This document shows, one piece after another, positions 35,260 through 47,312 of a DNA stretch of 64,000 nucleotides (position 1 is the first letter of the stretch; each line of letters opens with the position of its first letter). The stretch is from Zoogloea sp. (GTDB taxonomy: Bacteria > Pseudomonadota > Gammaproteobacteria > Burkholderiales > Rhodocyclaceae), in contig JAKLLO010000002.1 of the NCBI GenBank assembly GCA_023150095.1, forward strand, positions 21,699 through 85,698, in the 5' to 3' direction. The position numbers were made by a program, and so were the translations under genes. Below the pieces are notes generated by a model. The model saw nothing but the letters and a program-made list of their open reading frames with translations, was not told the origin of the DNA and did not search any database.

Positions 35260-35413
35260 ACATGAGCGTCCACGCCCGGCCGCCCGAAGTGGGCGCGAAC
35301 CCTCCCTCGGGGAGGGTGGAGCAGGGGTTTCGCGGTGCACCGCACCTCACCTGCGGAACGGTTTGGCTGTGCAAAGCCAAGCCTCCGTCACGCAGTGACC
35401 GGAGGGTCGTTCC
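35256..35413 (+). repeat. 158-bp hairpin-rich insertion between hoxU and hoxY, with a coupled 53-aa open frame
   Basis: Three adjacent hairpins are visible: AACCCTCCCT...GGGTT-type (around 35297-35330), TTGGCTGTGCAAAGCCAA (35363-35380), and CCTCCGTCAC...GTGACCGGAGG (35382-35406). An open frame runs from ATG 35256 (ATGA overlap with hoxU) to TGA 35415-35417 (ATGA overlap with hoxY). It encodes about 53 residues beginning MNMSVHARPPEVG with no recognisable fold. It looks like a palindromic element that entered the operon while keeping coupling intact, rather than a real gene. Confidence 0.6.
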
Positions 35414-35959
35414 ATGAACGCTCCCCGCAAGCTGCGCGTCGCCACCACGTCGCTGGCTGGCTGCTTCGGCTGCCACATGTCCTTCCTCGACATCGACGAG
35501 CACCTGTTCGAGCTGGTGGATTTGATCGAATTCGACCGCTCGCCCCTCACCGACATCAAGGACGTGGGCCCCTGTGACATCGGCCTGATCGAAGGCGGCG
35601 TGTGCAACTCCGAGAACGTGCACGTGCTGCGCGAGTTTCGCCGCAACTGCAAGACGCTGATCGCGCTCGGCGCCTGCGCTGTCACCGGCGGCCTGCCGGC
35701 CCAGCGCAACCACCTGTCGCTGTCCGAATGCCTGCGCGAGGTCTATCAGTTCCGCCCCGGCGTCGAGAACGGCCAGATCCCCAACGACCCGGAGCTGCCG
35801 CTGCCGCTCAACAAGGTGCGGCCGATCCACGAGGTGGTGCGCGTCGATTACTTCATCCCCGGCTGCCCGCCCTCGGGCCCGGCGATCTGGAAATTCCTCA
35901 CCGACCTGATCGCCGGCCGCACCCCGCGGCTGACCGGCGGGTTGCTGCATTACGACTGA
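35414..35959 (+). CDS. hoxY: [NiFe]-hydrogenase small subunit HoxY
   Basis: 181 aa, the short small subunit of soluble NAD-linked hydrogenases, which keeps only the proximal 4Fe-4S cluster. Ligand cysteines are seen in LAGCFGCHMS (Cys17, Cys20), GGVCNSEN, GAC and IPGCPPSG. No Tat signal peptide, so it is cytosolic. ATG 35414 is preceded by GGAGGG. HoxH follows after a 138-base gap that carries an inverted repeat. Confidence 0.95.
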   Translation: MNAPRKLRVATTSLAGCFGCHMSFLDIDEHLFELVDLIEFDRSPLTDIKDVGPCDIGLIEGGVCNSENVHVLREFRRNCKTLIALGACAVTGGLPAQRNHLSLSECLREVYQFRPGVENGQIPNDPELPLPLNKVRPIHEVVRVDYFIPGCPPSGPAIWKFLTDLIAGRTPRLTGGLLHYD

Positions 35960-35982
35960 GGGGCGGTGAGGAGACAGGAGCA

Positions 35983-36062
35983 AGGAGTGAGGAGGCCGCG
36001 CCCGAACGCTTTGCGCTGACGATCGCCAGCGCACAAGGCTGAAAGAAGGCCTCCTCACTCCT
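35983..36062. repeat. Inverted repeat between hoxY and hoxH
   Basis: AGGAGTGAGGAGGCC (35983-35997) and GGCCTCCTCACTCCT (36048-36062) are perfectly complementary 15-bp arms with a 50-base loop. Flanking DNA is rich in GAGGAG/CTCCTC runs. It may be a mobile palindromic element or an RNA structure that sets the hoxY:hoxH ratio. Confidence 0.7.
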
Positions 36063-36097
36063 CACGCCGTACTCCTCACTGCGCCAAAGGAGCCCCC

Positions 36098-37564
36098 ATG
36101 AGCTTCGAACTGGAAACCGCCGCCAACCGCGAAAACCTGCGCCGGGTCGCCATCGATCCCGTTTCGCGGGTCGAAGGCCACGGCAAGGTCACCCTGCTGC
36201 TGGACGACGCCGGCCACGTGAAGGAAGCGCGGCTGCACATCGTCGAGTTTCGCGGCTTCGAGAAATTCATCCAGGGCCGGCCGTACTGGGAGGTGCCGGT
36301 GATGGTGCAGCGCCTGTGCGGCATCTGCCCGGTGAGCCACCACCTGGCCGCCGCCAAGGCGCTCGACCCGGTGGTGGGCGCAGTGCCGATCACCGCCAGC
36401 GCCGACAAGATCCGCCGCCTGATGCACTACGGCCAGATCCTGCAATCCCACGCGCTGCACTTCTTCCACCTGTCGTCGCCGGACCTGCTGTTCGGGTTTG
36501 AATCGCCGGTGCAGCAGCGCAACATCGTCGGCGTGGCGGCCGCCTATCCCGAGGTGGCACGCCAGGGCGTGCTGCTGCGCAAGTTCGGCCAGGAGGTGAT
36601 CCGCGTCACCGCCGGCAAACGGGTGCACGGCACCGGCGCGATCCCCGGCGGGGTGAACAAGCTGGTGAGCCGCGAAGAGCGCGACCTGCTGCGCATGGAT
36701 GCCGACCAGATGATCGCCTGGAGCCGCGACGCGGTGCACCTCGCCCGCAAGCTCCACGAGACCAACGGCGCGCTGTACGACGAGTTCGGGCTGTTCCGCA
36801 GCCACCTGCTGAGCCTCGTGCGGGCCGATGGCGCGCTCGATCTTTACGACGGCGTGCTGCGCCTGCGCGACGCCCGCGGCCTCATCGTGAAGGACGGCGT
36901 GCCCTGCGCCGACTACGACGTGCATCTGCGCGAAGAGGTGAAGAGCTGGAGCTACATGAAGTTCCCGTACGTCGAAGCCCTCGGCCCCGCCAAGGGCTGG
37001 TACAAGGTCGGCCCGCTGGCCCGGGTGCAGAACTGCGACTTCATCCCCAGCCCGCTGGCCGAGGCCGAGCGCCTCGCCTTCATCGACCACGGCGAGGGCG
37101 AGCCTATCCACGCCCCGCTGGCCTACCACTGGGCGCGCATGATCGAGATGCTCCACGCCGCCGAAGTCATCCGCGATCTGCTCGACGACCCGGACATCCT
37201 CGCCGGCGAGCGCATGGCCGAAGGCCCCCGCGGCCGCGAAGGCGTCGGCATCATCGAGGCGCCCCGCGGCACGCTGATCCATCACTACCGGGTGGGCGAC
37301 GACGATCTGGTGAGCTACTGCAACCTCATCGTCTCCACCACCCACAACAACCAGGCGATGAACGAGGCGGTGCGCCAGGTGGCCCGCCGCTACCTCGACG
37401 GCCGCCAGCTCACCGAAGGGCTGCTGAACCACATCGAAGTCGCCATCCGCGCCTTCGACCCGTGCCTCTCCTGCGCCACCCATGCGCTGGGCAAGATGCC
37501 CCTGGCAGTCGAACTGGTGGATGCGGGCGGACGCCTGGTGGATCGCGCCACCAGCGGCGCCTGA
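36098..37564 (+). CDS. hoxH: [NiFe]-hydrogenase large subunit HoxH (precursor)
   Basis: 488 aa catalytic subunit that carries the NiFe(CN)2CO centre. The Ni ligands are Cys74 and Cys77 in QRLCGICPVSHH, and Cys456 and Cys459 in FDPCLSCATH. The 26 residues after His462 (ALGKMPLAVELV...SGA) form the C-terminal peptide removed by the protease after nickel insertion. Length and sequence match HoxH of NAD-reducing hydrogenases rather than membrane-bound uptake enzymes. ATG 36098 follows AAAGGAG. Confidence 0.96.
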   Translation: MSFELETAANRENLRRVAIDPVSRVEGHGKVTLLLDDAGHVKEARLHIVEFRGFEKFIQGRPYWEVPVMVQRLCGICPVSHHLAAAKALDPVVGAVPITASADKIRRLMHYGQILQSHALHFFHLSSPDLLFGFESPVQQRNIVGVAAAYPEVARQGVLLRKFGQEVIRVTAGKRVHGTGAIPGGVNKLVSREERDLLRMDADQMIAWSRDAVHLARKLHETNGALYDEFGLFRSHLLSLVRADGALDLYDGVLRLRDARGLIVKDGVPCADYDVHLREEVKSWSYMKFPYVEALGPAKGWYKVGPLARVQNCDFIPSPLAEAERLAFIDHGEGEPIHAPLAYHWARMIEMLHAAEVIRDLLDDPDILAGERMAEGPRGREGVGIIEAPRGTLIHHYRVGDDDLVSYCNLIVSTTHNNQAMNEAVRQVARRYLDGRQLTEGLLNHIEVAIRAFDPCLSCATHALGKMPLAVELVDAGGRLVDRATSGA

Positions 37565-37572
37565 GGCACGGC

Positions 37573-38058
37573 ATGGACGTGGTGGTGTTTGCGGTGGGCA
37601 ACCCCTCGCGGGGTGACGACGCCATCGGCCCGCGGCTGATGGCGGAACTCGAAGCCGCAGCCCGGCCCGGCATACGGCTGGTGGATGATTTTCAGCTGCA
37701 GGTCGAGCACGCCCTCGATCTGGACGGCGCAGCCCTGGCCCTCTTCATCGACGCCGGCACCGGCACGCCGGCGCCCTTCACGTTTGCCGAAATCGAGCCC
37801 CGCGCCAGCCGCGCGGTGAGCAGCCACGCCCTCGATCCCGAGGCTGTCCTGCAGGTGTTCCGGGATGTGCGGCAGACGGCCCCACCGCCGGCCTTCGTGC
37901 TGTGCGTGAGGGGAGAATCGTTTGAACTCGGCGCGCCCCTCAGCGAGGCCGCCGAAAGGCATCTGGCTGCCGCCATGCAACGGCTCGCCGACTGTCTTGG
38001 CCAGCCGGAAGCAGCGCGCTGGCGTCAGCTGGCCGGCAAACCGACGCTCACGCCCTGA
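37573..38058 (+). CDS. hoxW: Hydrogenase maturation protease HoxW
   Basis: 161 aa HycI/HoxW-family endopeptidase that trims the HoxH C-terminus after nickel insertion. Metal-sensing motifs: AVGNPSRGDDAIGP (Asp16), FIDAGTG and SSHALDPEAVL (His). Start ATG 37573, eight bases after hoxH. No hyp accessory genes are in this window, so cofactor assembly must be encoded elsewhere. The 3' end overlaps the convergent gene by 11 bases. Confidence 0.92.
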   Translation: MDVVVFAVGNPSRGDDAIGPRLMAELEAAARPGIRLVDDFQLQVEHALDLDGAALALFIDAGTGTPAPFTFAEIEPRASRAVSSHALDPEAVLQVFRDVRQTAPPPAFVLCVRGESFELGAPLSEAAERHLAAAMQRLADCLGQPEAARWRQLAGKPTLTP

Positions 38059-38629
38059 CGGACTGACGACGGCGGTCGTATTCGTCGAGGAAGATCGCCA
38101 TCGCCTGATCCGCACCATCGGCCAGCCGGGCCGGGTTGCGCATCTGCGCCACCAGCACCACCTGATCCAGGCCCCGGGCCGGATTCCGGCCCCGCACCAT
38201 CATCAGTTGATCGCAGGCCAGGTCGTGCCACACCGGCGCCAGCACATCGATGCCCAGCTCCAGCGCGCACGCGCGGCCGCCCAGCCAGGCCCCGACCTCA
38301 TCGACGAAGGCCTCGCACGAGATCACCCGTTCGGATTCGCCGCAGCGTCCAAACCCTCCCGCCCACGCCAGCTCCTCATTGACACGACTGCCGTCAGCCG
38401 CGATCAGCCCGACAGCCACCCGCTCAGCCCCCAGCGCCCGGTGCAGCTGACGCAGTGCCCGCAGAGTGGCGAAGCGGAAGTCCTCCAGATGCCGCACCAG
38501 CGCGGCGCCGGTGATCGCAGCCTCCGTCACGGGATCACTCGCCCCCCACCTTCGTCCGTCGTCCGGAACGGGACACAGGCTTTCTGGCATGGACCAACGG
38601 ATCTGTTCTGTGCGCAACATTTTTATCAC
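38048..38629 (-). CDS. Hypothetical protein convergent to the hox operon
   Basis: 193 aa if the GTG at 38629 is used; ATG at 38620 or 38590 are alternatives, the first having GCAGG in reach. No membrane segments. A central alpha/beta region (LGAERVAVGLIAADGS ... VISCEAFVDEVGAWLGGRACALELG ... DQLMMVRGRN) is loosely GAF-like, but the match is too weak to name. Four cysteines are present. Overlaps the hoxW 3' end. A link to hydrogenase is possible from position alone. Confidence 0.6.
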   Translation of the reverse strand: MIKMLRTEQIRWSMPESLCPVPDDGRRWGASDPVTEAAITGAALVRHLEDFRFATLRALRQLHRALGAERVAVGLIAADGSRVNEELAWAGGFGRCGESERVISCEAFVDEVGAWLGGRACALELGIDVLAPVWHDLACDQLMMVRGRNPARGLDQVVLVAQMRNPARLADGADQAMAIFLDEYDRRRQSVRA

Positions 38630-39003
38630 CTGCTTCTGGAGGGGCCGAGCGGAGGAAGAACCATCGAGACCCGGGCAGAAACAGCCTGCCGCGCATCCGG
38701 CTCACAAAACTTCAATTTCACAAAAACCAATGTCGTTTCTATAAATTCACATCAAATCGTGATATGTCGATGAATTTCACATTGATCACGATATAGACGT
38801 GGAGAACTTATCCACGACAACTAGTGATTTAACGAAATTTTATAAATCAGACGAATATTTTGGCGTGCGTTATTCCTCACGGGACGCCATCAGATCGGAA
38901 AAATGTCACGGACCATGTCGACAAGTTCCTGCGGACGCAATGCGCCGGGCCGCGCAGCAAGGGAGGAAATGACAAGGGGACCATGACAGGCGCCCAAAAG
39001 AAA
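38630..39003. other. A+T-rich intergenic region upstream of the hox-convergent gene
   Basis: About 38690-38880 is strikingly A+T-rich. It holds the dyad ATCGTGAT (38756-38763) / ATCACGAT (38785-38792), a related direct repeat of the AATTTCACAT...GATAT type, and TTATCCACG (38808-38816), which matches a DnaA box at eight of nine positions. No gene was found. Likely a regulatory region for the gene ending at 38048. Confidence 0.5.
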
Positions 39004-39025
39004 ACGGCCGGCGAAAGCCGGCCGT
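38996..39025 (-). terminator. Terminator after the HTH-receiver gene
   Basis: ACGGCCGGC-GAAA-GCCGGCCGT (39004-39025; on the minus strand the loop reads TTTC) followed on the minus strand by TTTTCTTTTG. Confidence 0.85.
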
Positions 39026-39042
39026 CTTGCAGGACAGGTGGA

Positions 39043-39666
39043 TCAGGCCGCTCGGCCGCGGCGCTGCATCGCCATGATCTTGGCCTGGACATAGCCCTTC
39101 AACTCGCGGAAAGGCACCGGCTTGCTGTAGAAGATGACATCCGGCGGCAGGCCACCGTTCTCGAGGATCTCGTCTTCGGTGAGGCCACTGACCACCACGA
39201 TGTCGAGTTCCTGGAGCTGGGGGTCGGCACGCAGACGGCGGATCATCTCGAAACCGTCGATGCCGGGCATGCGCAAGTCGGTGATGAGCAGATCGGGCGG
39301 CACGCGGCCGATCTCCAGCAGACCGTCGATACCACTGGAAACCAGGCGGATCTGCAGCGGCAGGCCCCATGACGAAAGGGTGTGCTCGTAGAGTTTCTGC
39401 AGGATGCGGTCATCTTCGGCGACCAGCACCTGGAGGCTGTTGGCGGCCGGACGCGACTGGCTCTGGGTGTTGCCGGCCATCGACCGGGCACGGAACTCCT
39501 CGATCGAGCTGACACGGATGCGCCGATGCCCGCCAGCGGTCTTCCAGCCCTCCAGCTGGCCGTTTTCGACCATCTGCTGGACGGTACCCAAAGACAATCC
39601 AAGACGCTGGGCGGCTTCGGAAGTACTGCAATATTCCTTTTCAGGCGTTTCGGGCGTGACGGCCAT
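39043..39666 (-). CDS. Excisionase/MerR-type HTH fused to a receiver domain
   Basis: 207 aa. The N-terminal 60 residues form a small helix-turn-helix of the MerR/excisionase-like kind (YCSTSEAAQRLGLSLGTVQQMVENGQLEGWKTAGGHRRIRV). A linker and then a CheY-like receiver domain follow (about residues 78-200), with the phosphoacceptor Asp in LLITDLRMPGIDGFE and the Lys in FYSKPVPF. The order HTH-REC is the reverse of usual response regulators. No kinase is adjacent. Start ATG 39666, stop 18 bases before a strong terminator. Confidence 0.85.
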   Translation of the reverse strand: MAVTPETPEKEYCSTSEAAQRLGLSLGTVQQMVENGQLEGWKTAGGHRRIRVSSIEEFRARSMAGNTQSQSRPAANSLQVLVAEDDRILQKLYEHTLSSWGLPLQIRLVSSGIDGLLEIGRVPPDLLITDLRMPGIDGFEMIRRLRADPQLQELDIVVVSGLTEDEILENGGLPPDVIFYSKPVPFRELKGYVQAKIMAMQRRGRAA

Positions 39667-40046
39667 GAGTCAATCGGGAGAAAAGAACAAACGATTCAAG
39701 GGATGGTAACGGTTCTGTCATTCGGGGCTCGCTACCTGATCCGACCCCAGGGGGAGGATTCTGGCAGACTGCGGACGAGACCCGAAGAGTGTAATCAAAC
39801 ACTCGTCTTTATCAAAATCAGTAATTACACTAAATCGCCACCCCGGATTGAATAACAATAGCAAACAAACTCGCTTTTACAAGCCAGATTGTTTGCCATA
39901 TAAAACAATAAAACCTGACGCCCCCGCTTCCGGCGAAACTGACCAGCGACGGTCAATCTATAACTAAAGTGTAGCAGCTTGGCCCGGCGCGACGGCAAGA
40001 ACCGCATGATCGCTAGGCGTCGGCGGGGCCTCGCGGCAGACCTCCA
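39667..40046. other. Intergenic region between the HTH-receiver gene and ssb
   Basis: About 380 bases without a gene. Two perfect 8-bp dyads stand out: AGTGTAAT (39788-39795) / ATTACACT (39824-39831), and GCAAACAA (39861-39868) / TTGTTTGC (39889-39896). The surrounding 39780-39960 stretch is A+T-rich. Probably the promoter and operator region of the minus-strand HTH-receiver gene; a small RNA is conceivable. Confidence 0.5.
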
Positions 40047-40050
40047 AAAC

Positions 40051-40080
40051 AAAACAGCGTGGCAGAGACTGCCACGCTGT
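40051..40080 (-). terminator. Terminator after ssb
   Basis: ACAGCGTGGCA-GAGAC-TGCCACGCTGT, followed on the minus strand by TTTTGTTTTGG. Confidence 0.88.
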
Positions 40081-40108
40081 CAGGGAAACCCGCCCGGCAG
40101 GCGCCGGA

Positions 40109-40645
40109 TCAGAACGGGATGTCGTCGTCGAAATCGCCGAATCCACCACCGCCAGCCGGCTTCTTCGGGGCCGGCGGCGCACTCGGCGCGGGCGCCCCGC
40201 CGCCGTAACCCCCACCGCTGCCGCCGCCGCCATAAGCACCGGCATCACGGCTGCCACCGCCGCCGTAGCTGCCTTCGTTGCGGGCCGGCGCATCGCTACC
40301 GCCCATGCCCTGACGGCTGCCGAGCATCTTCATCTCGTCAGCGCGGATTTCGGTGGTGTAACGATCCTGGCCGTCCTTGTCCTGCCACTTGCGGGTGCGC
40401 AGGGAGCCTTCCACGTACACCTGGCTGCCCTTGCGCAGGTACTGGCCGGCGATCTCGGCGAGCTTGCCGAAGAACACCACGCGGTGCCACTCGGTAGCCT
40501 CGCGCTTCTCGCCGGTGGCCTTGTCGCGCCAGTTGTCGGTGGTGGCCAGCGTGATGTTGCAGATCGCGTCGCCGCTCGGGGCGTAGCGAGTTTCGGGATC
40601 CTTGCCCAGGTTGCCGATAAGAATCACCTTGTTGACCGAAGCCAT
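40109..40645 (-). CDS. ssb: Single-stranded DNA-binding protein SSB
   Basis: 178 aa. OB-fold domain (about residues 1-112: [21 protein letters not shown] ... [18 protein letters not shown] ... [19 protein letters not shown]), a Gly-rich linker with GGGG/YGGGG runs, and the acidic tail DFDDDIPF, which recruits repair and replication proteins. ATG 40645 has CAGGAGAG upstream. Divergence from uvrA, usual in gammaproteobacteria, is broken here by an MFS gene. Confidence 0.97.
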   Translation of the reverse strand: MASVNKVILIGNLGKDPETRYAPSGDAICNITLATTDNWRDKATGEKREATEWHRVVFFGKLAEIAGQYLRKGSQVYVEGSLRTRKWQDKDGQDRYTTEIRADEMKMLGSRQGMGGSDAPARNEGSYGGGGSRDAGAYGGGGSGGGYGGGAPAPSAPPAPKKPAGGGGFGDFDDDIPF

Positions 40646-40676
40646 ATGTCTCTCCTGAAAAATTCGGTTGGGGCGG

Positions 40677-41876
40677 TCAGGCCGCGGCGGCCACGCGACG
40701 GGCCGGGGGCGGCGCCATGCCGCTGGCGAGGATCAGCCACGCCACGGCGAGCCCGCAGCCCAGCAGCGACACCGCGCCGGGGCCCACATGCTGGGCCAGC
40801 CAGCCGCCCAGGGCGCCGCCGAGGAACAGGCCGACGGACTGCAGCGTGTTGTACACCCCCAGCGCCGTGCCCTTTGCGTGGGCCGGGGCGATCTTGGAAA
40901 TCCACGACGGCTGGGTGGCCTCCAGCACGTTGAAGGCCACGAAGAACAGCGTCAGCAGGATCGCCAGCGGCCACAGCCCGGCGCTGCCTTCCACGTAAAG
41001 CCCGATCTGGACCACCAGCAGCAGGCCGATCGCGGCGTTGAAAACCTGTTTCATCTTGCCACGCTTCTCGGCCACGATGATCGCCGGCACCATCACCACG
41101 AAGGACAGCAGCACGGCCGGCAGATAGACCTTCCAGTGCTCGGCGATGGGCAGCCCGGCGGCCACCAGCCCGGCCGGCACCAGCACCCACATGGCGGTCT
41201 GCATCAGGTGCAGCGCGAAAACGCCGAAGTTGAGGCGCATCAGCTGGCCGTTGCCGAGCACTTCGCTGAAGCGCCCCACGGCCCGCGGCACCGGCGGCGC
41301 GGCGGGCACGACGAAGACGATGGTGAAGATGGCCCCCACCGCCAGCGCGGCGGTGAGCCAGAACAGCCCGCTCATGCCGATCACGGCGTACAGCAGCGGC
41401 GCGGCCACCATCGACACCGCAAACACCAGCCCGATCGACGAGCCGATCATCGCCATCACCTTGGTGCGGTGCTGGTCGCGGGTGAGATCCGCCGCCAGCG
41501 CGGTGACGGCCGCCGAGATGGCGCCGGCGCCCTGGAGCACGCGGCCGATGACGACCGTCTGCACGTCCTGCGCCATCGCGGCCACGACGCTGCCGATCAC
41601 GAACAGCAGCAGGCCGACGACAATCACCGGCTTGCGGCCGAAGCGGTCGGACGCCGCGCCGAAGGGAATCTGCAGGAAGGCCTGGGTGAGGCCATAGGCG
41701 CCGATGGCCATGCCGACCATCGCGGTGTTGTCGCCGCCGGGCATGCCGTGGGCGTGGACCGCGAACACCGGCAGGATCAGGAACAGGCCGAGCATGCGCA
41801 GCGCGAAGATCGCGGCCAGCGAAAGGCCGGCGCGGCGTTCGGCCGGGCTCATCTTGTCGTTGTCAGAGGAAGCCAT
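40677..41876 (-). CDS. MFS transporter, drug-efflux type
   Basis: 399 aa with about 12 membrane spans. Typical MFS motifs: [28 protein letters not shown] in helix 1, [19 protein letters not shown] in loop 2-3 and [24 protein letters not shown] in helix 5. This pattern matches Bcr/YajR-like drug:proton exporters, common between ssb and uvrA in betaproteobacteria. Substrate unknown. Divergent from uvrA with a 66-base gap. Confidence 0.86.
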   Translation of the reverse strand: MASSDNDKMSPAERRAGLSLAAIFALRMLGLFLILPVFAVHAHGMPGGDNTAMVGMAIGAYGLTQAFLQIPFGAASDRFGRKPVIVVGLLLFVIGSVVAAMAQDVQTVVIGRVLQGAGAISAAVTALAADLTRDQHRTKVMAMIGSSIGLVFAVSMVAAPLLYAVIGMSGLFWLTAALAVGAIFTIVFVVPAAPPVPRAVGRFSEVLGNGQLMRLNFGVFALHLMQTAMWVLVPAGLVAAGLPIAEHWKVYLPAVLLSFVVMVPAIIVAEKRGKMKQVFNAAIGLLLVVQIGLYVEGSAGLWPLAILLTLFFVAFNVLEATQPSWISKIAPAHAKGTALGVYNTLQSVGLFLGGALGGWLAQHVGPGAVSLLGCGLAVAWLILASGMAPPPARRVAAAA

Positions 41877-41942
41877 GAAACGTGCTGCGTGGGGAGGGGC
41901 AAGAGGCGTATATTAACAGGTTGCCCAAACCCCGAACGCCCC

Positions 41943-44768
<2,826 letters not shown>

Positions 44769-44777
44769 AAGTCCGTC

Positions 44778-45686
<909 letters not shown>

Positions 45687-45767
45687 TTCCCACCCCGGGC
45701 TGCTGTCATCGGGCCGACCACACCGGTCGGCTATGATTGCGCCCTCGTCCGCCCCCGGAAGCTCGCC

Positions 45768-46442
45768 ATGACCGACACTGCCCCCTCCGACACCCCCGCC
45801 GGCTTCGACCTCGACGACTTTGAAGTCCGCGTCCTCGCCGTGCTCATCGAAAAGGCCTTCGTCACCCCCGACACCTACCCGCTGTCGGTCAATGCGCTGG
45901 TCACCGGGTGCAACCAGCTCACCGGCCGCGAACCGGTGATGAGCCTCTCCGAGTCCGCCGTGCTCGCCGCCCTCGACCGCCTCACCGAGCGCGGCCTCGT
46001 CAGCCAGCGCCACCAGGCCGGCGCCCGCGTTCCCAAGTGGGAACACCAGATCCGCCTGCGCCACTCCCTCACCCCGCCGATGCAGGCCGTGCTCGCCATC
46101 CTGATGCTGCGCGGCCCCCAGACCGTCGGCGAGATCCGTGCCCGCTGCGAGCGCATGCACGCCTTTGGCAGCCCCGCCGAGGTCGAGGAGATCCTCGAAC
46201 GCCTCGACGACAAGCAGCTCGCCATGCAGCTGCCCAAGGCCCCGGGCACGAAGGAAGCCCGCTACGCCCACCTGCTGTCGGGCGAGGCGGCGATCCCCCA
46301 GCACGCCTTCGACGCCGACACCGGCGGCGCGGCGCCCCGGAGCGGCCGGCTAGGCGAACTCGAAGAGGAAGTCCGCCGCCTGCGCCAGCAGCTCGAATGG
46401 CTCACCAACGAGTTCGAAGCCTTCCGCAAGCAGTTCCAGTGA
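45768..46442 (+). CDS. yceH: DUF480 family protein YceH
   Basis: 224 aa with two winged-helix-like repeats: FEVRVLAVLIEKAFVTPDTYPLSVNALVTGCNQLTGREPV and the second beginning MQAVLAILMLRGPQTVGEIRARC. A short coiled coil ends the protein (ELEEEVRRLRQQLEWLTNEF). Cytosolic and conserved in proteobacteria; role not established. ATG 45768 with CCCGGAAG upstream. Confidence 0.9.
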   Translation: MTDTAPSDTPAGFDLDDFEVRVLAVLIEKAFVTPDTYPLSVNALVTGCNQLTGREPVMSLSESAVLAALDRLTERGLVSQRHQAGARVPKWEHQIRLRHSLTPPMQAVLAILMLRGPQTVGEIRARCERMHAFGSPAEVEEILERLDDKQLAMQLPKAPGTKEARYAHLLSGEAAIPQHAFDADTGGAAPRSGRLGELEEEVRRLRQQLEWLTNEFEAFRKQFQ

Positions 46443-46519
46443 TTGCCGGCCCGGTGGCGGGAACCCCGCCGCCGCCGCGCGCTCTCACCGCCTGATCCAA
46501 CCCGCAGCCAGTCCAGCCC

Positions 46520-47305
46520 ATGTTCGTCCATCCCCAGTTCGATCCCATCGCCATCGCCATCGGCCCCCTCGCGGTCCGCTGGTACGGCCTGATGTACCTG
46601 CTCGCCTTCATCCTCTTCGTGGTCCTCGGGCGCATCCACGCCCAGCGCCGGCCCGAACTGGGCTGGACGCCCCAGCAGATCGACGACCTGCTGTTCTACG
46701 GCGTGCTGGGGGTGATCCTCGGCGGGCGGCTGGGCTACGTGCTGTTCTACAAGCCGGGCTACTACCTGGCCAACCCGGCCGAGATCATCGCCGTGTGGCA
46801 GGGCGGCATGGCCTTCCACGGGGGCTTCCTGGGCGTGCTGGTGGCCATGTGGCTGTTCGGCCGGCGCACCGGGCGCTCGTGGCTGGCCGTCACCGACTTC
46901 ATCGCCCCGCTGGTACCCCTGGGCCTGGCCGCCGGGCGGATGGGCAACTTCATCAACGGCGAGCTCGTCGGCCGCGTCACCGACGTGCCGTGGGCGATGA
47001 TCTTCCCGCAGGTGGACGGCCTGCCGCGCCACCCATCCCAGCTCTACCAGTTCGCCCTCGAAGGGCTCACGCTGTTCCTGCTGCTGTGGTGGTTCTCGGC
47101 CAAACCGCGCCCCCGCGGGCTGGTGTCGGCGGCCTTCCTGATCGGCTACGGCGCCTTCCGCTTCATCGCCGAATTCGGCCGCGAGCCGGACGACTTCCTC
47201 GGCCTGCTCACCTTCGGCATGTCCATGGGCCAGTGGCTGTCGCTGCCGATGATCCTCGCCGGCATCGGCATGGCGGTGTGGGCCAGCCGGCGCAAGGCCG
47301 ATTGA
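46520..47305 (+). CDS. lgt: Prolipoprotein diacylglyceryl transferase
   Basis: 261 aa inner-membrane enzyme that transfers diacylglycerol from phosphatidylglycerol to the lipobox Cys of prolipoproteins. Seven hydrophobic segments. Signature [14 protein letters not shown] around residue 138, and the N-terminal [27 protein letters not shown] with the conserved RWYG. The substrates include the lipoproteins predicted in this window, MltA and the glycine-zipper protein. Confidence 0.96.
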   Translation: MFVHPQFDPIAIAIGPLAVRWYGLMYLLAFILFVVLGRIHAQRRPELGWTPQQIDDLLFYGVLGVILGGRLGYVLFYKPGYYLANPAEIIAVWQGGMAFHGGFLGVLVAMWLFGRRTGRSWLAVTDFIAPLVPLGLAAGRMGNFINGELVGRVTDVPWAMIFPQVDGLPRHPSQLYQFALEGLTLFLLLWWFSAKPRPRGLVSAAFLIGYGAFRFIAEFGREPDDFLGLLTFGMSMGQWLSLPMILAGIGMAVWASRRKAD

Positions 47306-47312
47306 CGCCCGT

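Noticed and set aside
38808-38816. Replication origin at the DnaA-like box
   Set aside because: A single 8/9 match in A+T-rich DNA, with no cluster of boxes and no dnaA/dnaN nearby.
40668-41942. In-frame upstream extension of uvrA
   Set aside because: Runs antisense through the divergent MFS gene and carries no UvrA sequence; the family N-terminus is at 41943.
41877-41942. LexA (SOS) box upstream of uvrA
   Set aside because: No CTGT-N8-ACAG-like sequence was found in the short gap.
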